DNA from: Maribacter algarum (ex Lu et al. 2025) (nom. illeg.)
GTDB lineage: Bacteria > Bacteroidota > Bacteroidia > Flavobacteriales > Flavobacteriaceae
Reading direction: 5' to 3'
NCBI GenBank assembly: GCA_947495915.1
Contig: CANMAW010000005.1
Coordinates: 186,001-250,000 of the forward strand
DNA: 64,000 bases
Within the stretch, counting starts at the first letter, position 1. The number at the start of each line of letters is the position of its first letter. This document shows positions 55,859-64,000 of this stretch, in pieces. Under the pieces are notes generated by a model. That model was not told where the DNA came from. It did not search any database and saw only the letters and a list, made by a program, of their open reading frames with translations. The translations under genes and the position numbers were made by a program.

Positions 55859-56625
55859 TATTTTCCTGATTTAGCCATACCTATAAATGCATCAATATTT
55901 TGAGCTTGAGTTGAAGATGAAAAATCATCTTTAATACGCTGAAAGTACTGAAGTGCTTTATCATTTTGCTTCAATTCAAGCGCAGCAACACCTGCTTTAT
56001 ATAAATAAACAGGAGTAGAATAGTCATTCGTACTCAATTTAAAAGCCTGTTCGTAATACCCAAGAGCCTCAGAAGCCTGATCTAACTGCATAAAAGCATC
56101 TCCAATTCTTCCTTTTGCTACTGGTGCAATAATATCATCATCTGCAGAAAAATCTTCTAAATAATCAATAGCTTCCTCATACTTCTGCATATTCATATAA
56201 GCAGTACCAGCTTGATACGTTGCAAGATTAGCTGCATCTGTACCTGAATAATTATCAATAATATCTAAGAACCCATATTTACCTTCAGCACCATTTAGGG
56301 CTAGGTTGTAAAGCGAGTCTTGTTGAACACCGGCATTCACCGCTTGATCAAAATATTGTTGTGGGTAAAACAACTCATTAGAAGCACTAGCTTCTTTTGG
56401 CTGTTGAAAAAACTGATCATAACCTAAATATAAAAGTACTGCGGCAGCGATAACCCCAATAAAACCAAAAATATAATTTTGATTTTTTGAAACCCACTCT
56501 TCACTTTTAGAAGCACTCTCATCTAAGGTACTAAACACCTCTGCTGTTGTACTCTCCTGCTCGTCGAACTGCTGCTCTTCTTCTTTATTTTTGGGTTTGA
56601 AACCTCTTTTTTTATATGTTGCCAT
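55858..56625 (-). CDS. Tetratricopeptide-repeat membrane protein
   Basis: A 255-residue protein with a charged cytoplasmic N-terminus (FKPKNKEEEQQFDEQE), one membrane helix at about 50-68 (YIFGFIGVIAAAVLLYLGY) and a periplasmic TPR region. TPR-like segments include NLATYQAGTAYMNMQKYEEAIDYL, KGRIGDAFMQLDQASEALGYYEQA and YLYKAGVAALELKQNDKALQYF. It resembles the YfgM/TPR proteins that scaffold periplasmic complexes. It is first in the TPR-ribH pair, with an exact -7 element 20 bases upstream. Confidence 0.88.
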   Translation of the reverse strand: MATYKKRGFKPKNKEEEQQFDEQESTTAEVFSTLDESASKSEEWVSKNQNYIFGFIGVIAAAVLLYLGYDQFFQQPKEASASNELFYPQQYFDQAVNAGVQQDSLYNLALNGAEGKYGFLDIIDNYSGTDAANLATYQAGTAYMNMQKYEEAIDYLEDFSADDDIIAPVAKGRIGDAFMQLDQASEALGYYEQAFKLSTNDYSTPVYLYKAGVAALELKQNDKALQYFQRIKDDFSSSTQAQNIDAFIGMAKSGK

Positions 56626-56645
56626 CAGAAAATTTATTGGTCGCG

Positions 56646-56653
56646 CAAAAATA
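56646..56653 (-). promoter_or_regulatory. -7 promoter element for the TPR-ribH unit
   Basis: The minus strand reads TATTTTTG, an exact TAnnTTTG match, 20 bases before the TPR gene start. Confidence 0.55.
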
Positions 56654-56750
56654 AAGGTTTTATTGAAATCGAGAGGGTAATTTATTCGTTATTTTTCGAT
56701 AATTTGCGTGTTATCTTCATCTTTATTCAAAAAAAACAAAGGTATTCTTA

Positions 56751-57830
56751 ATGCTCTTAAAAAATCTATCCCTAATTAACTACAAGAATTTCGAGTCTGA
56801 GAATTTTGAATTTGACACCAAAATAAACTGTTTTGTAGGGGCAAACGGTATTGGAAAAACCAATGTTTTAGATGCTATTTATCATTTGGCATTAGGTAAA
56901 AGCTACTTTAACCCTGTGGCAACCCAGAACATTAATCATGAAGCTGATTTTTTTGTTATCGATGGAAGTTTTGAAAATAATGATCGTGAAGAAAAAATTG
57001 TTTGTAGCTTAAAAAGAGGGGCTAAAAAAATTATCAAACGCAATGGCAAAACTTATGATCGCCTCTCTGATCATATTGGTTTATTACCATTAGTGATCAT
57101 TTCACCAGCAGATCGTGATCTGATTGTTGAAGGTAGTGAAACACGCCGAAAGTTTATTGATGGAGTAATCGCTCAATCTGACAAGATTTACCTTCAAAAC
57201 TTAATCAAATATAACAAGGTTCTTTCACAACGAAACTCCTTATTAAAATACTTTGCAGCGAACCAAACTTTTGACAGCACCACTTTATCGGTATATAATG
57301 ACCAACTAAGCGAATATGGCACCCCCATTTTTGAAAAGAGAGCTGCTTTTATCGCCACCTTTCTTCCTATTTTCAAAGAACAGTATGGAGTAATTTCTGG
57401 TGGACATGAAAATATTTCATTGAGCTACGAAAGCAAATTAATCGATACTGATTTATCGCAATTGCTTGAACAAAACATAGATAGAGACAGAGCGTTGCAA
57501 TATACCAGCGTAGGTATTCACAAAGACGACTTGAGTTTTAAAATTGATGAACATCCTATTAAAAAGTTTGGAAGCCAGGGGCAGCAGAAATCATTTTTGA
57601 TCGCCTTAAAGTTTGCGCAGTTCCATTTCATGAAATCTTTGGCAGGCACCACACCTATCTTATTGTTAGATGATATTTTTGATAAACTTGATGAAAAGCG
57701 TGTCGGCCATATTATTGAACTTGTTAACAATGAAAACTTTGGTCAGATATTTATAAGTGATACGCACGCAGAGCGCACCGAAAATGTTGTAAAATCGATT
57801 CATCAGTCATATAAAATATTTAAGTTATAA
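56751..57830 (+). CDS. recF: DNA replication and repair protein RecF
   Basis: A 359-residue SMC-like ATPase that helps load RecA at gaps. It shows [15 protein letters not shown], Walker [64 protein letters not shown] (signature) and [15 protein letters not shown] (Walker B), ending FISDTHAER. Length and order are standard. The next gene starts two bases after its stop; a DciA-like gene follows, making a small replication/repair unit. Confidence 0.95.
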   Translation: MLLKNLSLINYKNFESENFEFDTKINCFVGANGIGKTNVLDAIYHLALGKSYFNPVATQNINHEADFFVIDGSFENNDREEKIVCSLKRGAKKIIKRNGKTYDRLSDHIGLLPLVIISPADRDLIVEGSETRRKFIDGVIAQSDKIYLQNLIKYNKVLSQRNSLLKYFAANQTFDSTTLSVYNDQLSEYGTPIFEKRAAFIATFLPIFKEQYGVISGGHENISLSYESKLIDTDLSQLLEQNIDRDRALQYTSVGIHKDDLSFKIDEHPIKKFGSQGQQKSFLIALKFAQFHFMKSLAGTTPILLLDDIFDKLDEKRVGHIIELVNNENFGQIFISDTHAERTENVVKSIHQSYKIFKL

Positions 57831-57831
57831 T

Positions 57832-58251
57832 ATGAAGAAGTTGTTAATACTACCTCTAATTTTTGTTTTCTTCGGATGCACAACGAACGTTTCTGAAGAA
57901 GATTTAACAATGCTCAATGGCTATTGGGAAATTCAACAAGTTACTTTTGCTGATGGAAGTACCAAAGAGTTTAATGTTAACCCTACGGTAGATTACATTG
58001 AAATGGAGGCTATGAAAGGATTTCGAAAAAAAATGCAGCCCAAATTTGACGGTACCTACACCACGTCAAATGATGCAGAGCTTTTCACCATCATAGAAAA
58101 AGATGACTATTTCGAATTTCAGTACAACAATGACATGAGTACTTGGGAAGAGAAAATTATTAGTATTTCTAACAACCATTTCTCTGTAGAAAATACAGAA
58201 GCAATTACCTATACGTATAAAAGATTTGAACCCATAAATGCAACAGAATAA
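57832..58251 (+). CDS. Lipocalin-like small lipoprotein
   Basis: A 139-residue lipoprotein (MKKLLILPLIFVFFGC) with alternating beta-type sequence and the opening LNGYWEIQQVTFADGS, which resembles lipocalin-like domains. It also contains MQPKFDGTYTTSNDAELF. The family is not certain. It sits between recF and the DciA-like gene, overlapping the latter by one base, so it is made together with replication proteins although it is exported; the reason is not evident. Confidence 0.75.
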   Translation: MKKLLILPLIFVFFGCTTNVSEEDLTMLNGYWEIQQVTFADGSTKEFNVNPTVDYIEMEAMKGFRKKMQPKFDGTYTTSNDAELFTIIEKDDYFEFQYNNDMSTWEEKIISISNNHFSVENTEAITYTYKRFEPINATE

Positions 58252-58547
58252 TGGCGAAGCGAAAAAACAATAATCTTAATATGGGAGAGGCTTTGCAAGA
58301 GTTCATAAAAGCCAATAAACTTGAAAAAGGTATTGACAAAGTCGACGCCCAAGAAGCTTGGAAAAAGTTAATGGGAAATGGTGTTGTTAATTACACCAAT
58401 GCCGTAGAATTAAGACATGAAACCCTTTATGTTTCACTTTCATCTTCCGTGTTACGAGAAGAGTTGAGTCTGGGCAAGTCTAAAATCATTACCATGCTCA
58501 ATGAAGAATTAGGGAAAGAAATCATCAAAAAACTAGTACTACGTTAA
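58251..58547 (+). CDS. DUF721/DciA-like protein
   Basis: A 98-residue protein matching DUF721: MGEALQEFIKANKLEKGIDKVDAQEAWKKLMG, TNAVELRHETLYVSLSSSVLREELSLGKSKIITMLNEELG. The family includes DciA, which loads the DnaB helicase in bacteria lacking DnaC or DnaI. Its position behind recF supports a replication role. It begins within the stop of the preceding gene (TAATG). Confidence 0.87.
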   Translation: MAKRKNNNLNMGEALQEFIKANKLEKGIDKVDAQEAWKKLMGNGVVNYTNAVELRHETLYVSLSSSVLREELSLGKSKIITMLNEELGKEIIKKLVLR

Positions 58548-58550
58548 ACA

Positions 58551-58582
58551 CAAAAACCCAATAAGCTATGCCTATTGGGTCT
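58551..58582 (-). terminator. Terminator between the recF unit and ndk
   Basis: ACCCAATA/TATTGGGT arms at 58556-58563 and 58573-58580 with inner GC pairs. On the minus strand the stem is followed by a run of five T, so it best serves ndk. It also lies at the end of the recF unit. Confidence 0.8.
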
Positions 58583-58605
58583 AAATCATTTAATACTTTT
58601 TTTCT

Positions 58606-59025
58606 TTAGTATATCTCTCTACCTGAAAAGTGAAAACTTCCTTCAATAGCTGCGTTTTCATCGCTATCTGAACCATGTACCGCATTTTCAGAAATATCTG
58701 TTGCATACATTTTGCGAATGGTACCTTCAGCAGCGTCTGCAGGATTAGTTGCTCCGATTAAAGCACGAAAATCTTCAACTGCATTTTCTTTCTCTAAAAT
58801 AGCAGAAACAATTGGGCCACGTGTCATAAACTGAACTAAATCAGCAAAGAACGGACGCTCTTTATGAATTGCATAGAATTCTTCTGCATCCCTTCTACTT
58901 AGCTGCGTATACTTCATCGCAACAATTTTGAAGCCTGCCGACGTAATTTTATCTAAAATTCCACCAATATGTCCGTTTTCAACGGCATCAGGCTTAATCA
59001 TTGTAAAAGTTCTATTTGTAATCAT
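58606..59025 (-). CDS. ndk: Nucleoside diphosphate kinase
   Basis: Balances nucleoside triphosphates by phosphate transfer through a His. The 139-residue enzyme has [68 protein letters not shown] and the active-site His in [12 protein letters not shown]. It is monocistronic, with its own promoter and terminator. Confidence 0.97.
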   Translation of the reverse strand: MITNRTFTMIKPDAVENGHIGGILDKITSAGFKIVAMKYTQLSRRDAEEFYAIHKERPFFADLVQFMTRGPIVSAILEKENAVEDFRALIGATNPADAAEGTIRKMYATDISENAVHGSDSDENAAIEGSFHFSGREIY

Positions 59026-59041
59026 GTTTCAAAATTTTGTG

Positions 59042-59049
59042 CAAAAATA
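59042..59049 (-). promoter_or_regulatory. Promoter of ndk
   Basis: The minus strand reads TATTTTTG, an exact TAnnTTTG match, 16 bases before the ATG. A TTG lies 19 bases upstream (59071-59069), giving the best two-part Bacteroidota promoter in the window. Confidence 0.7.
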
Positions 59050-59074
59050 AGGTTTATTTAAGAATCGACAACTA

Positions 59075-60100
59075 TTAATATTGTTGTTGTAACGCTTCAA
59101 GTATGACACCGTCATTACCTCGCATTTCAAAAGTAACCACCTTGTTTTCAAAATTAAAATGAACTACTCCAAAACTTTCAGTAAAGACCACCTCACCAAC
59201 TCGAAATGGATTCACCTCTCCCGAATACTTGGCATAGGCATGCGTTAATCCACTACTGGTAAAGTCAATTAACGGGTATTTTAATTCATCAACCTTTACC
59301 CTAGAAAATTCTGAAATATGGCGATCACCTGACAACACCATCGTACCATTGGCTTTACTCGTAGCAATCAACTTTTTAAACCGATCAACTTCATGCGGAA
59401 AATTACCCCAAGTTTCAAAGCCGTGTTCATTAGATAACAATTGAATACTACTCACAATTATATTAAAATCAGCATCTGAATTGGTTAGTGTTTCCTCAAG
59501 CCATTGCCACTGTGTATCGCCAAGTACGGTTCCTTCGCCATAAGCATTCGCAATATTCCGTCTAGTTTTCTGATCTTCAATAATGGCCGTTCTAAAATAC
59601 CTGGTATCTAGAATAATCACCTTAATTTTTCCCTGCTGAACTTCATAGTCATGAACGGTGTAAATTCCTTCTTGATTTCTTCGCGCACTTTCTTGCGGTA
59701 CGCCCATGAAGTTTAAAAATTCTTGTTGGCTTTCTTTTTTTGCAGCGAACTCTACCCCGCCATCATTTACCCCATAGTCATGATCATCCCAAGAACCAAT
59801 AATACTCACTTTGCTTTTGAGTTTTCTATAACCTTTTACTTCATTTTGAGCCGCATATATTTTCCGTAGCACCTGCATATCTTCTGTATCGGCGTAAACA
59901 ATATCTCCCCCCCAAACCCATATATCAGGCTTTAATTCTAAAATATCATCCCATAACAGATTCTCAATGGTATGTTTATTACAAGAACCAAAGGTTAGAA
60001 CAAAATCACTATTTCTAGCAGGGGGTTCCGTGACTTTTGAGGTCGTTTTACAACCTAAAAAAAACACCAATATGAGCACTATCAAACTACTTCTTACCAT
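59075..60100 (-). CDS. PhoD-like metallophosphatase lipoprotein
   Basis: A 341-residue lipoprotein (MVRSSLIVLILVFFLGC) of the PhoD-like alkaline phosphatase/phosphodiesterase group. Metal-binding segments include TFGSCNKH, IWVWGGDIVYAD, IIGSWDDHDYGVNDGG, VIILDTRYFR and VLSGDRHISEF. It probably releases phosphate from phosphoesters at the cell surface. It has its own exact -7 element and is divergent from nrnA. The exact substrate is unknown. Confidence 0.9.
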   Translation of the reverse strand: MVRSSLIVLILVFFLGCKTTSKVTEPPARNSDFVLTFGSCNKHTIENLLWDDILELKPDIWVWGGDIVYADTEDMQVLRKIYAAQNEVKGYRKLKSKVSIIGSWDDHDYGVNDGGVEFAAKKESQQEFLNFMGVPQESARRNQEGIYTVHDYEVQQGKIKVIILDTRYFRTAIIEDQKTRRNIANAYGEGTVLGDTQWQWLEETLTNSDADFNIIVSSIQLLSNEHGFETWGNFPHEVDRFKKLIATSKANGTMVLSGDRHISEFSRVKVDELKYPLIDFTSSGLTHAYAKYSGEVNPFRVGEVVFTESFGVVHFNFENKVVTFEMRGNDGVILEALQQQY

Positions 60101-60124
60101 AAATTAAAGACTTGTATACTTCTA

Positions 60125-60132
60125 CAAAAATA
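60125..60132 (-). promoter_or_regulatory. -7 promoter element for the PhoD-like gene
   Basis: The minus strand reads TATTTTTG, an exact TAnnTTTG match, 24 bases before the start; it is only 34 bases from the opposing nrnA element. Confidence 0.55.
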
Positions 60133-60166
60133 GACTATTAGCCCATACGTCTATGTTATATTATTG

Positions 60167-60174
60167 TATCTTTG
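60167..60174 (+). promoter_or_regulatory. -7 promoter element for nrnA
   Basis: TATCTTTG is an exact TAnnTTTG match ending five bases before the ATG at 60180, so the message would be leaderless or nearly so. It shows that the further upstream in-frame ATG at 60153 is not used. Confidence 0.6.
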
Positions 60175-60179
60175 CGCGC

Positions 60180-61196
60180 ATGAATTCAGCGAACATAGCG
60201 GCAACGAAAGAACTATTATCAGAACCGCAAAAAATTGTTATTATTCCGCATAAAAATCCTGATGGTGATGCCATAGGATCAACACTAGCCTTGTGGCATT
60301 ATTTTATGAACAGCGGCCAAGAAGCTGTAATCGTTAGTCCAAATGACTTTCCGAAGTTTTTAAAATGGATGCCAGGCAATGAGCAAATCATCAACTTTGA
60401 AAGCAAGAACCAACAAGCAAAGGCCGCACTTGAGGCAGCGACCTTAATATTTACTTTAGATTTTAATCATTTTGGTAGAACAGGGCAACTAGCACCAATA
60501 TTAGAAAATTCGGAAGCTAAATTCATAATGATCGATCATCACCAAGAACCATCAGATTATGCAATAGTTACCTATTCTGATGTGAGTATGAGTTCTACTT
60601 GTGAAATGATTTTTAACTTCATTTCGTACATAGACACTACTGATAAAATCACCCCAGAAATGGCCAACTGCATTTACACTGGTATTATGACCGATACAGG
60701 TTCTTTTAAGTTTCGGTCTACTACAAGTCAAACTCATGCTATTGTTGCTCAATTAATTGACAAGGGTGCTGATAATATGGCCATTCATAGTCATATATAT
60801 GATACCAATTCACCAAGCAGATTACATTTATTAGGCTGTGCACTTAATAATATGGTGATTCTAAATGAATACCATACGGCCTACATTACCTTAAGTCAGG
60901 CAGAATTAGACAAATACAACTACCAAAAAGGTGATACCGAAGGTTTTGTAAATTATGGGTTAACCTTAGACGGTATTCGCTTTGCGGTTATTTTTATTGA
61001 AAACAAGGAAGAAGGAATTATTAAAATATCTTTTCGATCGGTAGGAGATTTTTCAGTAAATGCATTTGCTAGAACCCATTTTAACGGTGGCGGGCATGAT
61101 AATGCTGCTGGAGGCAGAAGCGATATTTCTCTCTCTGAAACCACAGAAAAATTTGTTTCCCTTTTACCATCTTACCAACAACAATTAAACACATGA
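60180..61196 (+). CDS. nrnA: DHH-family NrnA-type oligoribonuclease/pAp phosphatase
   Basis: A 338-residue DHH phosphoesterase that degrades short RNA or DNA fragments and dephosphorylates pAp. It has HKNPDGDAIGSTLAL, TLDFNHFGRTG, the DHH motif in IMIDHHQEPSD and TGIMTDTGSFKFRST. The C-terminal DHHA1 element is FNGGGHDNAAGG. The start at 60180 follows from the promoter position. Its stop overlaps the gldI start (ATGA), a conserved pairing in gliding flavobacteria. Confidence 0.93.
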   Translation: MNSANIAATKELLSEPQKIVIIPHKNPDGDAIGSTLALWHYFMNSGQEAVIVSPNDFPKFLKWMPGNEQIINFESKNQQAKAALEAATLIFTLDFNHFGRTGQLAPILENSEAKFIMIDHHQEPSDYAIVTYSDVSMSSTCEMIFNFISYIDTTDKITPEMANCIYTGIMTDTGSFKFRSTTSQTHAIVAQLIDKGADNMAIHSHIYDTNSPSRLHLLGCALNNMVILNEYHTAYITLSQAELDKYNYQKGDTEGFVNYGLTLDGIRFAVIFIENKEEGIIKISFRSVGDFSVNAFARTHFNGGGHDNAAGGRSDISLSETTEKFVSLLPSYQQQLNT

Positions 61197-61738
61197 AAGC
61201 TCTTTTCAATTTTTTATTGGTAGCATTTTTAATCAGTTGCGAAGGCCCAACACCGAGACATCCTGTTAAAAGAAATACTACCAGTTCTATTCAGGCGGCC
61301 ATAGCGAGAAGCAAAAGTCTTTTAGCTGCTGAAGAAAATCTAATAAAGGCTATTATTGCCCGAGATTCTATTCATTCATATAGTCAAAGCGCTTCGGGTT
61401 CTTGGTTCTTTTACAATAAAAAAAATAATAGGGCAACCGTTACCGCACAGCCTGATGATATTGTTACGATGACCTACAATGTATTGGGTTTCAATAATGA
61501 TACAATTTATTCGATGCAAGATATCGGACTCATAAAATATAAGGTAGATAAACAAGAGCTATTTCCTGGTTTAAGACATGCCGTAAAAATGCTTAAGGAA
61601 GATGAAACGGCTACATTTTTGTTTCCTTCGTCGTTAGGCTATGGTGTACCTGGTGACGGAAATAAAGTAGGTGTAAATATGCCTATAAAATCTACTGTTG
61701 CCATTGTGAAAATTGAAAAAGACAGCACATCATTATAA
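61193..61738 (+). CDS. gldI: Gliding motility lipoprotein GldI, FKBP-type peptidyl-prolyl isomerase
   Basis: A 181-residue lipoprotein (MKALFNFLLVAFLISC) with a short helical region, then an FKBP fold: DIVTMTYNVLGFNNDTIYSM, KQELFPGLRHAVKMLKEDETATFLFPSSLGYG and the late STVAIVKIEK. GldI is needed for gliding in Flavobacterium johnsoniae and probably folds exported T9SS or motility proteins. The lipoprotein signal, FKBP domain and nrnA pairing support the name. The large type-B surface protein in this window is a possible client. Confidence 0.88.
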   Translation: MKALFNFLLVAFLISCEGPTPRHPVKRNTTSSIQAAIARSKSLLAAEENLIKAIIARDSIHSYSQSASGSWFFYNKKNNRATVTAQPDDIVTMTYNVLGFNNDTIYSMQDIGLIKYKVDKQELFPGLRHAVKMLKEDETATFLFPSSLGYGVPGDGNKVGVNMPIKSTVAIVKIEKDSTSL

Positions 61739-61782
61739 ATTTAATTTCAAAAACACCCTTATCAATTATTAAATTACATTTC

Positions 61783-62925
61783 ATGAAAAGAATAGCAATA
61801 TTAATTTTAAGTGTATCATTCATTCTATCAAGCTGTAAATCGGGAAAATACGCTGATTTAGGAGACGGCCTCTATGCTGATATTCAAACTACAAAAGGAG
61901 AAATTGTTGTTAAACTTGAGTATGAAAAAACACCAGTAACTGTAGCGAACTTTATTTCGTTAGCTGAAGGAGAAAACCCTTTCGTTGATGAGCAATATAA
62001 AGACAAGAAGTTTTATGACGGATTAACCTTTCACCGGGTAATGAGAGACTTTATGATTCAAGGTGGTGATCCACTAGGAACTGGTATGGGCAACCCTGGT
62101 TATAAATTTATAGATGAATTCAATGATTCTTTAGTTCATAACAAAAAAGGAATTCTCTCAATGGCCAACTCTGGCCCTACTTCGAACGGAAGCCAATTTT
62201 TCATCACCCACAAAGAAACACCTTGGCTGAACGGAAGACATACCGTGTTCGGGGAGGTTGTTTTAGGCATGCCGGTTGTTGATACCATTGCCAATGTACC
62301 TGTTGCGGGGGCAAACAAACCTGTAGAAACGGTGAAAATGAATACCATTGAAATTATACGAAATGGTAAAGAAGCTAAGAAATTTGATGCTGTTGCAGTA
62401 ATGACTGAATATTTTGCAAAAGAGGAAGAACGCTTAGCTACCATTGAGAAAGAGAGACAAGAAAAAGCTGCAGCCTTGGTAAAAGTAAAAGAATCATTTG
62501 TTGCCAATTTAGATGCACAAAAGGCAAAAGCTAAAACGCTACCATCTGGTCTTAAAATATTAACTATTACAACAGGAACAGGAGAAAAACCAAGACTAGG
62601 CACTAAGGTGTTAGTAAAATATGCGGGTTACTTAGAAAATGGAGATTTGTTTGATAGTAATTATGCGGAAGTAGCTAAAATATATACCGTTTTTGATTGG
62701 AATAGAGAACAAGCAGGCGGTTATGAACCAATACCAATGACATACAGTACTGATGCTCCTTTAATTGCTGGATTCAAAGAAGGCCTGTTAAATATGGTGA
62801 TTGGTGATAAAGTAAGAGTTTTTATACCTTCTCATTTGGCCTATGGAGAGCAAGGTAGTCGTAATGTAATTCCACCAAATGCTGACCTAGTATTTGACCT
62901 AGAGATTACAGGTTCAGCACAATAA
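61783..62925 (+). CDS. Dual cyclophilin-FKBP peptidyl-prolyl isomerase lipoprotein
   Basis: A 380-residue lipoprotein (MKRIAILILSVSFILSSC) with two isomerase folds. A cyclophilin domain at about 25-190 has FYDGLTFHRVMRDFMIQGGDP, SMANSGPTSNGSQFFITH and WLNGRHTVFGEV. A charged helical linker at about 200-245 leads to an FKBP domain at about 255-378 (VLVKYAGYLENGDLFDSNYA, GFKEGLLNMVIGDKVRVFIPSHLAYGEQGS, IPPNADLVFDLEI). Such cyclophilin-FKBP fusions are known in a few bacteria including flavobacteria. It would assist folding of exported proteins. It follows gldI by 44 bases. Confidence 0.94.
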   Translation: MKRIAILILSVSFILSSCKSGKYADLGDGLYADIQTTKGEIVVKLEYEKTPVTVANFISLAEGENPFVDEQYKDKKFYDGLTFHRVMRDFMIQGGDPLGTGMGNPGYKFIDEFNDSLVHNKKGILSMANSGPTSNGSQFFITHKETPWLNGRHTVFGEVVLGMPVVDTIANVPVAGANKPVETVKMNTIEIIRNGKEAKKFDAVAVMTEYFAKEEERLATIEKERQEKAAALVKVKESFVANLDAQKAKAKTLPSGLKILTITTGTGEKPRLGTKVLVKYAGYLENGDLFDSNYAEVAKIYTVFDWNREQAGGYEPIPMTYSTDAPLIAGFKEGLLNMVIGDKVRVFIPSHLAYGEQGSRNVIPPNADLVFDLEITGSAQ

Positions 62926-62946
62926 TAGCGAACAATTAAACGAATT

Positions 62947-62971
62947 AAACCCGCACATGCGGGTTTTTTTT
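62947..62971 (+). terminator. Terminator after the dual isomerase gene
   Basis: AACCCGCA/TGCGGGTT stem with a very short centre and a run of eight T. It ends the nrnA-gldI-isomerase unit. Confidence 0.9.
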
Positions 62972-63036
62972 ATTATTTTCAGTAAGTACTTAAGCAGCTA
63001 CTTACAAGTAGCATATTAGTAAAAACCCCTACTGAA

Positions 63037-64000
63037 ATGAAAAAAAAGTTTCTACCGCTATCAGTCCTTTATCTATTCCTATTTATAGCTTGTTCAAGCT
63101 CATCAACAACAACGGAAATTGATAATGAAATTGCCATAGAAAACCCTGAAAATAACGATGAACAAGAATCTGAAGGTGACACTTCGCTTTCGGTGGTGGA
63201 AACCTTTGGGCAGTTACGCGTTTTGGGCAAAAATTTAGTTGACCAAAATGATCAAATTATTCAACTAAGAGGCATGTCGTTATCATGGAGTCAATGGTGG
63301 CCACAGTTTTACACCAATGAAGTTGTGCAGTGGTTGAAAGAAGACTTTAAAGTTACCATTGTTCGAGCTTCTATGGGCATTGAAGATCCTGGAGGATATT
63401 TAGAGAACAAGGCTTCAGAAAAAGAGAAAATATTTACCGTAATTGATGCTGCCATAGACGAAGGCTTATATGTTATTGTTGATTGGCATAGTCATCATGC
63501 GGAAGACTATACAGAAGAAGCTAGACTCTTCTTTGCTGAAGTTGCCCAAAAATATGGTGACTTTCCTAACATCATTTATGAAACCTATAACGAACCATTA
63601 GATACCGCCTCATGGAATGATACAATTAAACCGTATCATGAAAGTGTAATCGCAGAAATACGAAAACATGATCCTGATAATGTTATTATTGCGGGTACAC
63701 GCTCTTGGTCGCAACGTGTTGATGAAGTTATTGACAATCGCTTATCTGACACCAATACCATGTACACTTTACATTATTATGCAGCTTCACACAAACAAGA
63801 ACTTCGCGATATAGCGCAACTCGCTATTGCTGCAGAAATTCCACTTTTTGTTACCGAATATGGTGTTACTGAATACACCGGCGATGGATTTATTGATGTT
63901 TCAGAAGCAGAAACTTGGTGGGCTTTTCTTGATACAAATAATATCTCATGGTGCAATTGGTCTATTGCAGATAAGGAAGAAACTTCAGCTGCTGTAAAAC
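63037..64000 (+). CDS. GH5 family glycanase (cellulase-like) lipoprotein, 3' end outside the window
   Basis: Open from ATG 63037 to the window edge (321 residues). A lipoprotein signal (MKKKFLPLSVLYLFLFIAC) and a Ser/Glu/Asn-rich spacer lead to a GH5-type TIM barrel starting near residue 60. It shows QIIQLRGMSLSWSQWWPQFY, FKVTIVRASMGIE, YVIVDWHSHHA, the acid/base Glu in IIYETYNEPLDT, MYTLHYYAASHK and the nucleophile Glu in LFVTEYGVTEY. It probably cuts beta-1,4-glucan or a related glycan at the cell surface. The extent and any C-terminal module lie beyond the window. Confidence 0.92.
   Translation, partial: MKKKFLPLSVLYLFLFIACSSSSTTTEIDNEIAIENPENNDEQESEGDTSLSVVETFGQLRVLGKNLVDQNDQIIQLRGMSLSWSQWWPQFYTNEVVQWLKEDFKVTIVRASMGIEDPGGYLENKASEKEKIFTVIDAAIDEGLYVIVDWHSHHAEDYTEEARLFFAEVAQKYGDFPNIIYETYNEPLDTASWNDTIKPYHESVIAEIRKHDPDNVIIAGTRSWSQRVDEVIDNRLSDTNTMYTLHYYAASHKQELRDIAQLAIAAEIPLFVTEYGVTEYTGDGFIDVSEAETWWAFLDTNNISWCNWSIADKEETSAAVK

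Noticed and set aside
1-64000. Mobile elements, prophage, CRISPR arrays, tRNA or rRNA genes
   Set aside because: No transposase, integrase, phage genes, regularly spaced short repeats or tRNA-like cloverleaf sequence was seen in the gaps between genes.

Overview
The window is about 64 kb of AT-rich chromosome from a member of the Bacteroidota, almost certainly a marine-type Flavobacteriaceae. Supporting signs are a SusC/SusD pair, a type IX secretion type-B C-terminal signal on a giant surface protein, the gliding lipoprotein GldI, many short lipoprotein signals, and the Bacteroidota -7 promoter motif TAnnTTTG directly upstream of at least ten genes. Gene order around recF, ribH, mutL, dapB, lepB and parAB also looks like flavobacterial core chromosome. 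I cannot name the genus. I see no tRNA, rRNA, insertion sequence, prophage or CRISPR array.

Layout. 1-6.5 kb: housekeeping genes (tamB fragment, tsaD, rsmE, a DUF1223 protein, a DUF4159 protein, an AI-2E/PerM-type membrane protein, a THUMP-like methyltransferase). 6.5-26 kb: an outer-surface region with SusC/SusD, two lipoproteins built from FG-GAP/VCBS repeats (one appears to be 7+7 blades around an ASPIC/UnbV domain, the other exactly 7 blades), a lipoprotein esterase, and a 2,843-residue protein of about 29 SprB-like modules ending in a T9SS type-B signal. 26-27 kb: a PQQ-type sugar dehydrogenase lipoprotein.

27-36.5 kb: a peptidoglycan-sugar recovery locus. MurQ and a DeoR regulator face a NagB-like/PIG-L fusion, followed by a DigH-like GHL10 hydrolase, an AmpG-like permease, a GH3 NagZ-like hexosaminidase and AnmK. 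Together these would cut glycan strands, import muropeptide sugars, release and phosphorylate anhydro-MurNAc, convert it to GlcNAc-6-P and feed glycolysis. No separate nagA is present, and the NagB domain has a Ser where the catalytic Asp of E. coli NagB lies, while the fused PIG-L domain keeps its metal-binding residues. This is my best candidate for unusual biochemistry in the window.

36.4-43.5 kb: a two-carbon module (DUF4212 plus sodium symporter, AraC regulator, aldehyde dehydrogenase, DUF779, acetyl-CoA synthetase). 43.5-59 kb: conserved core genes for uridine salvage, division, chromosome partition, lysine biosynthesis, signal peptidase, rhomboid proteases, mismatch repair, riboflavin, RecF and a DciA-like protein, and nucleoside diphosphate kinase. 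59-63 kb: a PhoD-like lipoprotein, NrnA, GldI and a cyclophilin-FKBP fusion. 63-64 kb: the 5' part of a GH5 glycanase lipoprotein, cut by the window edge.
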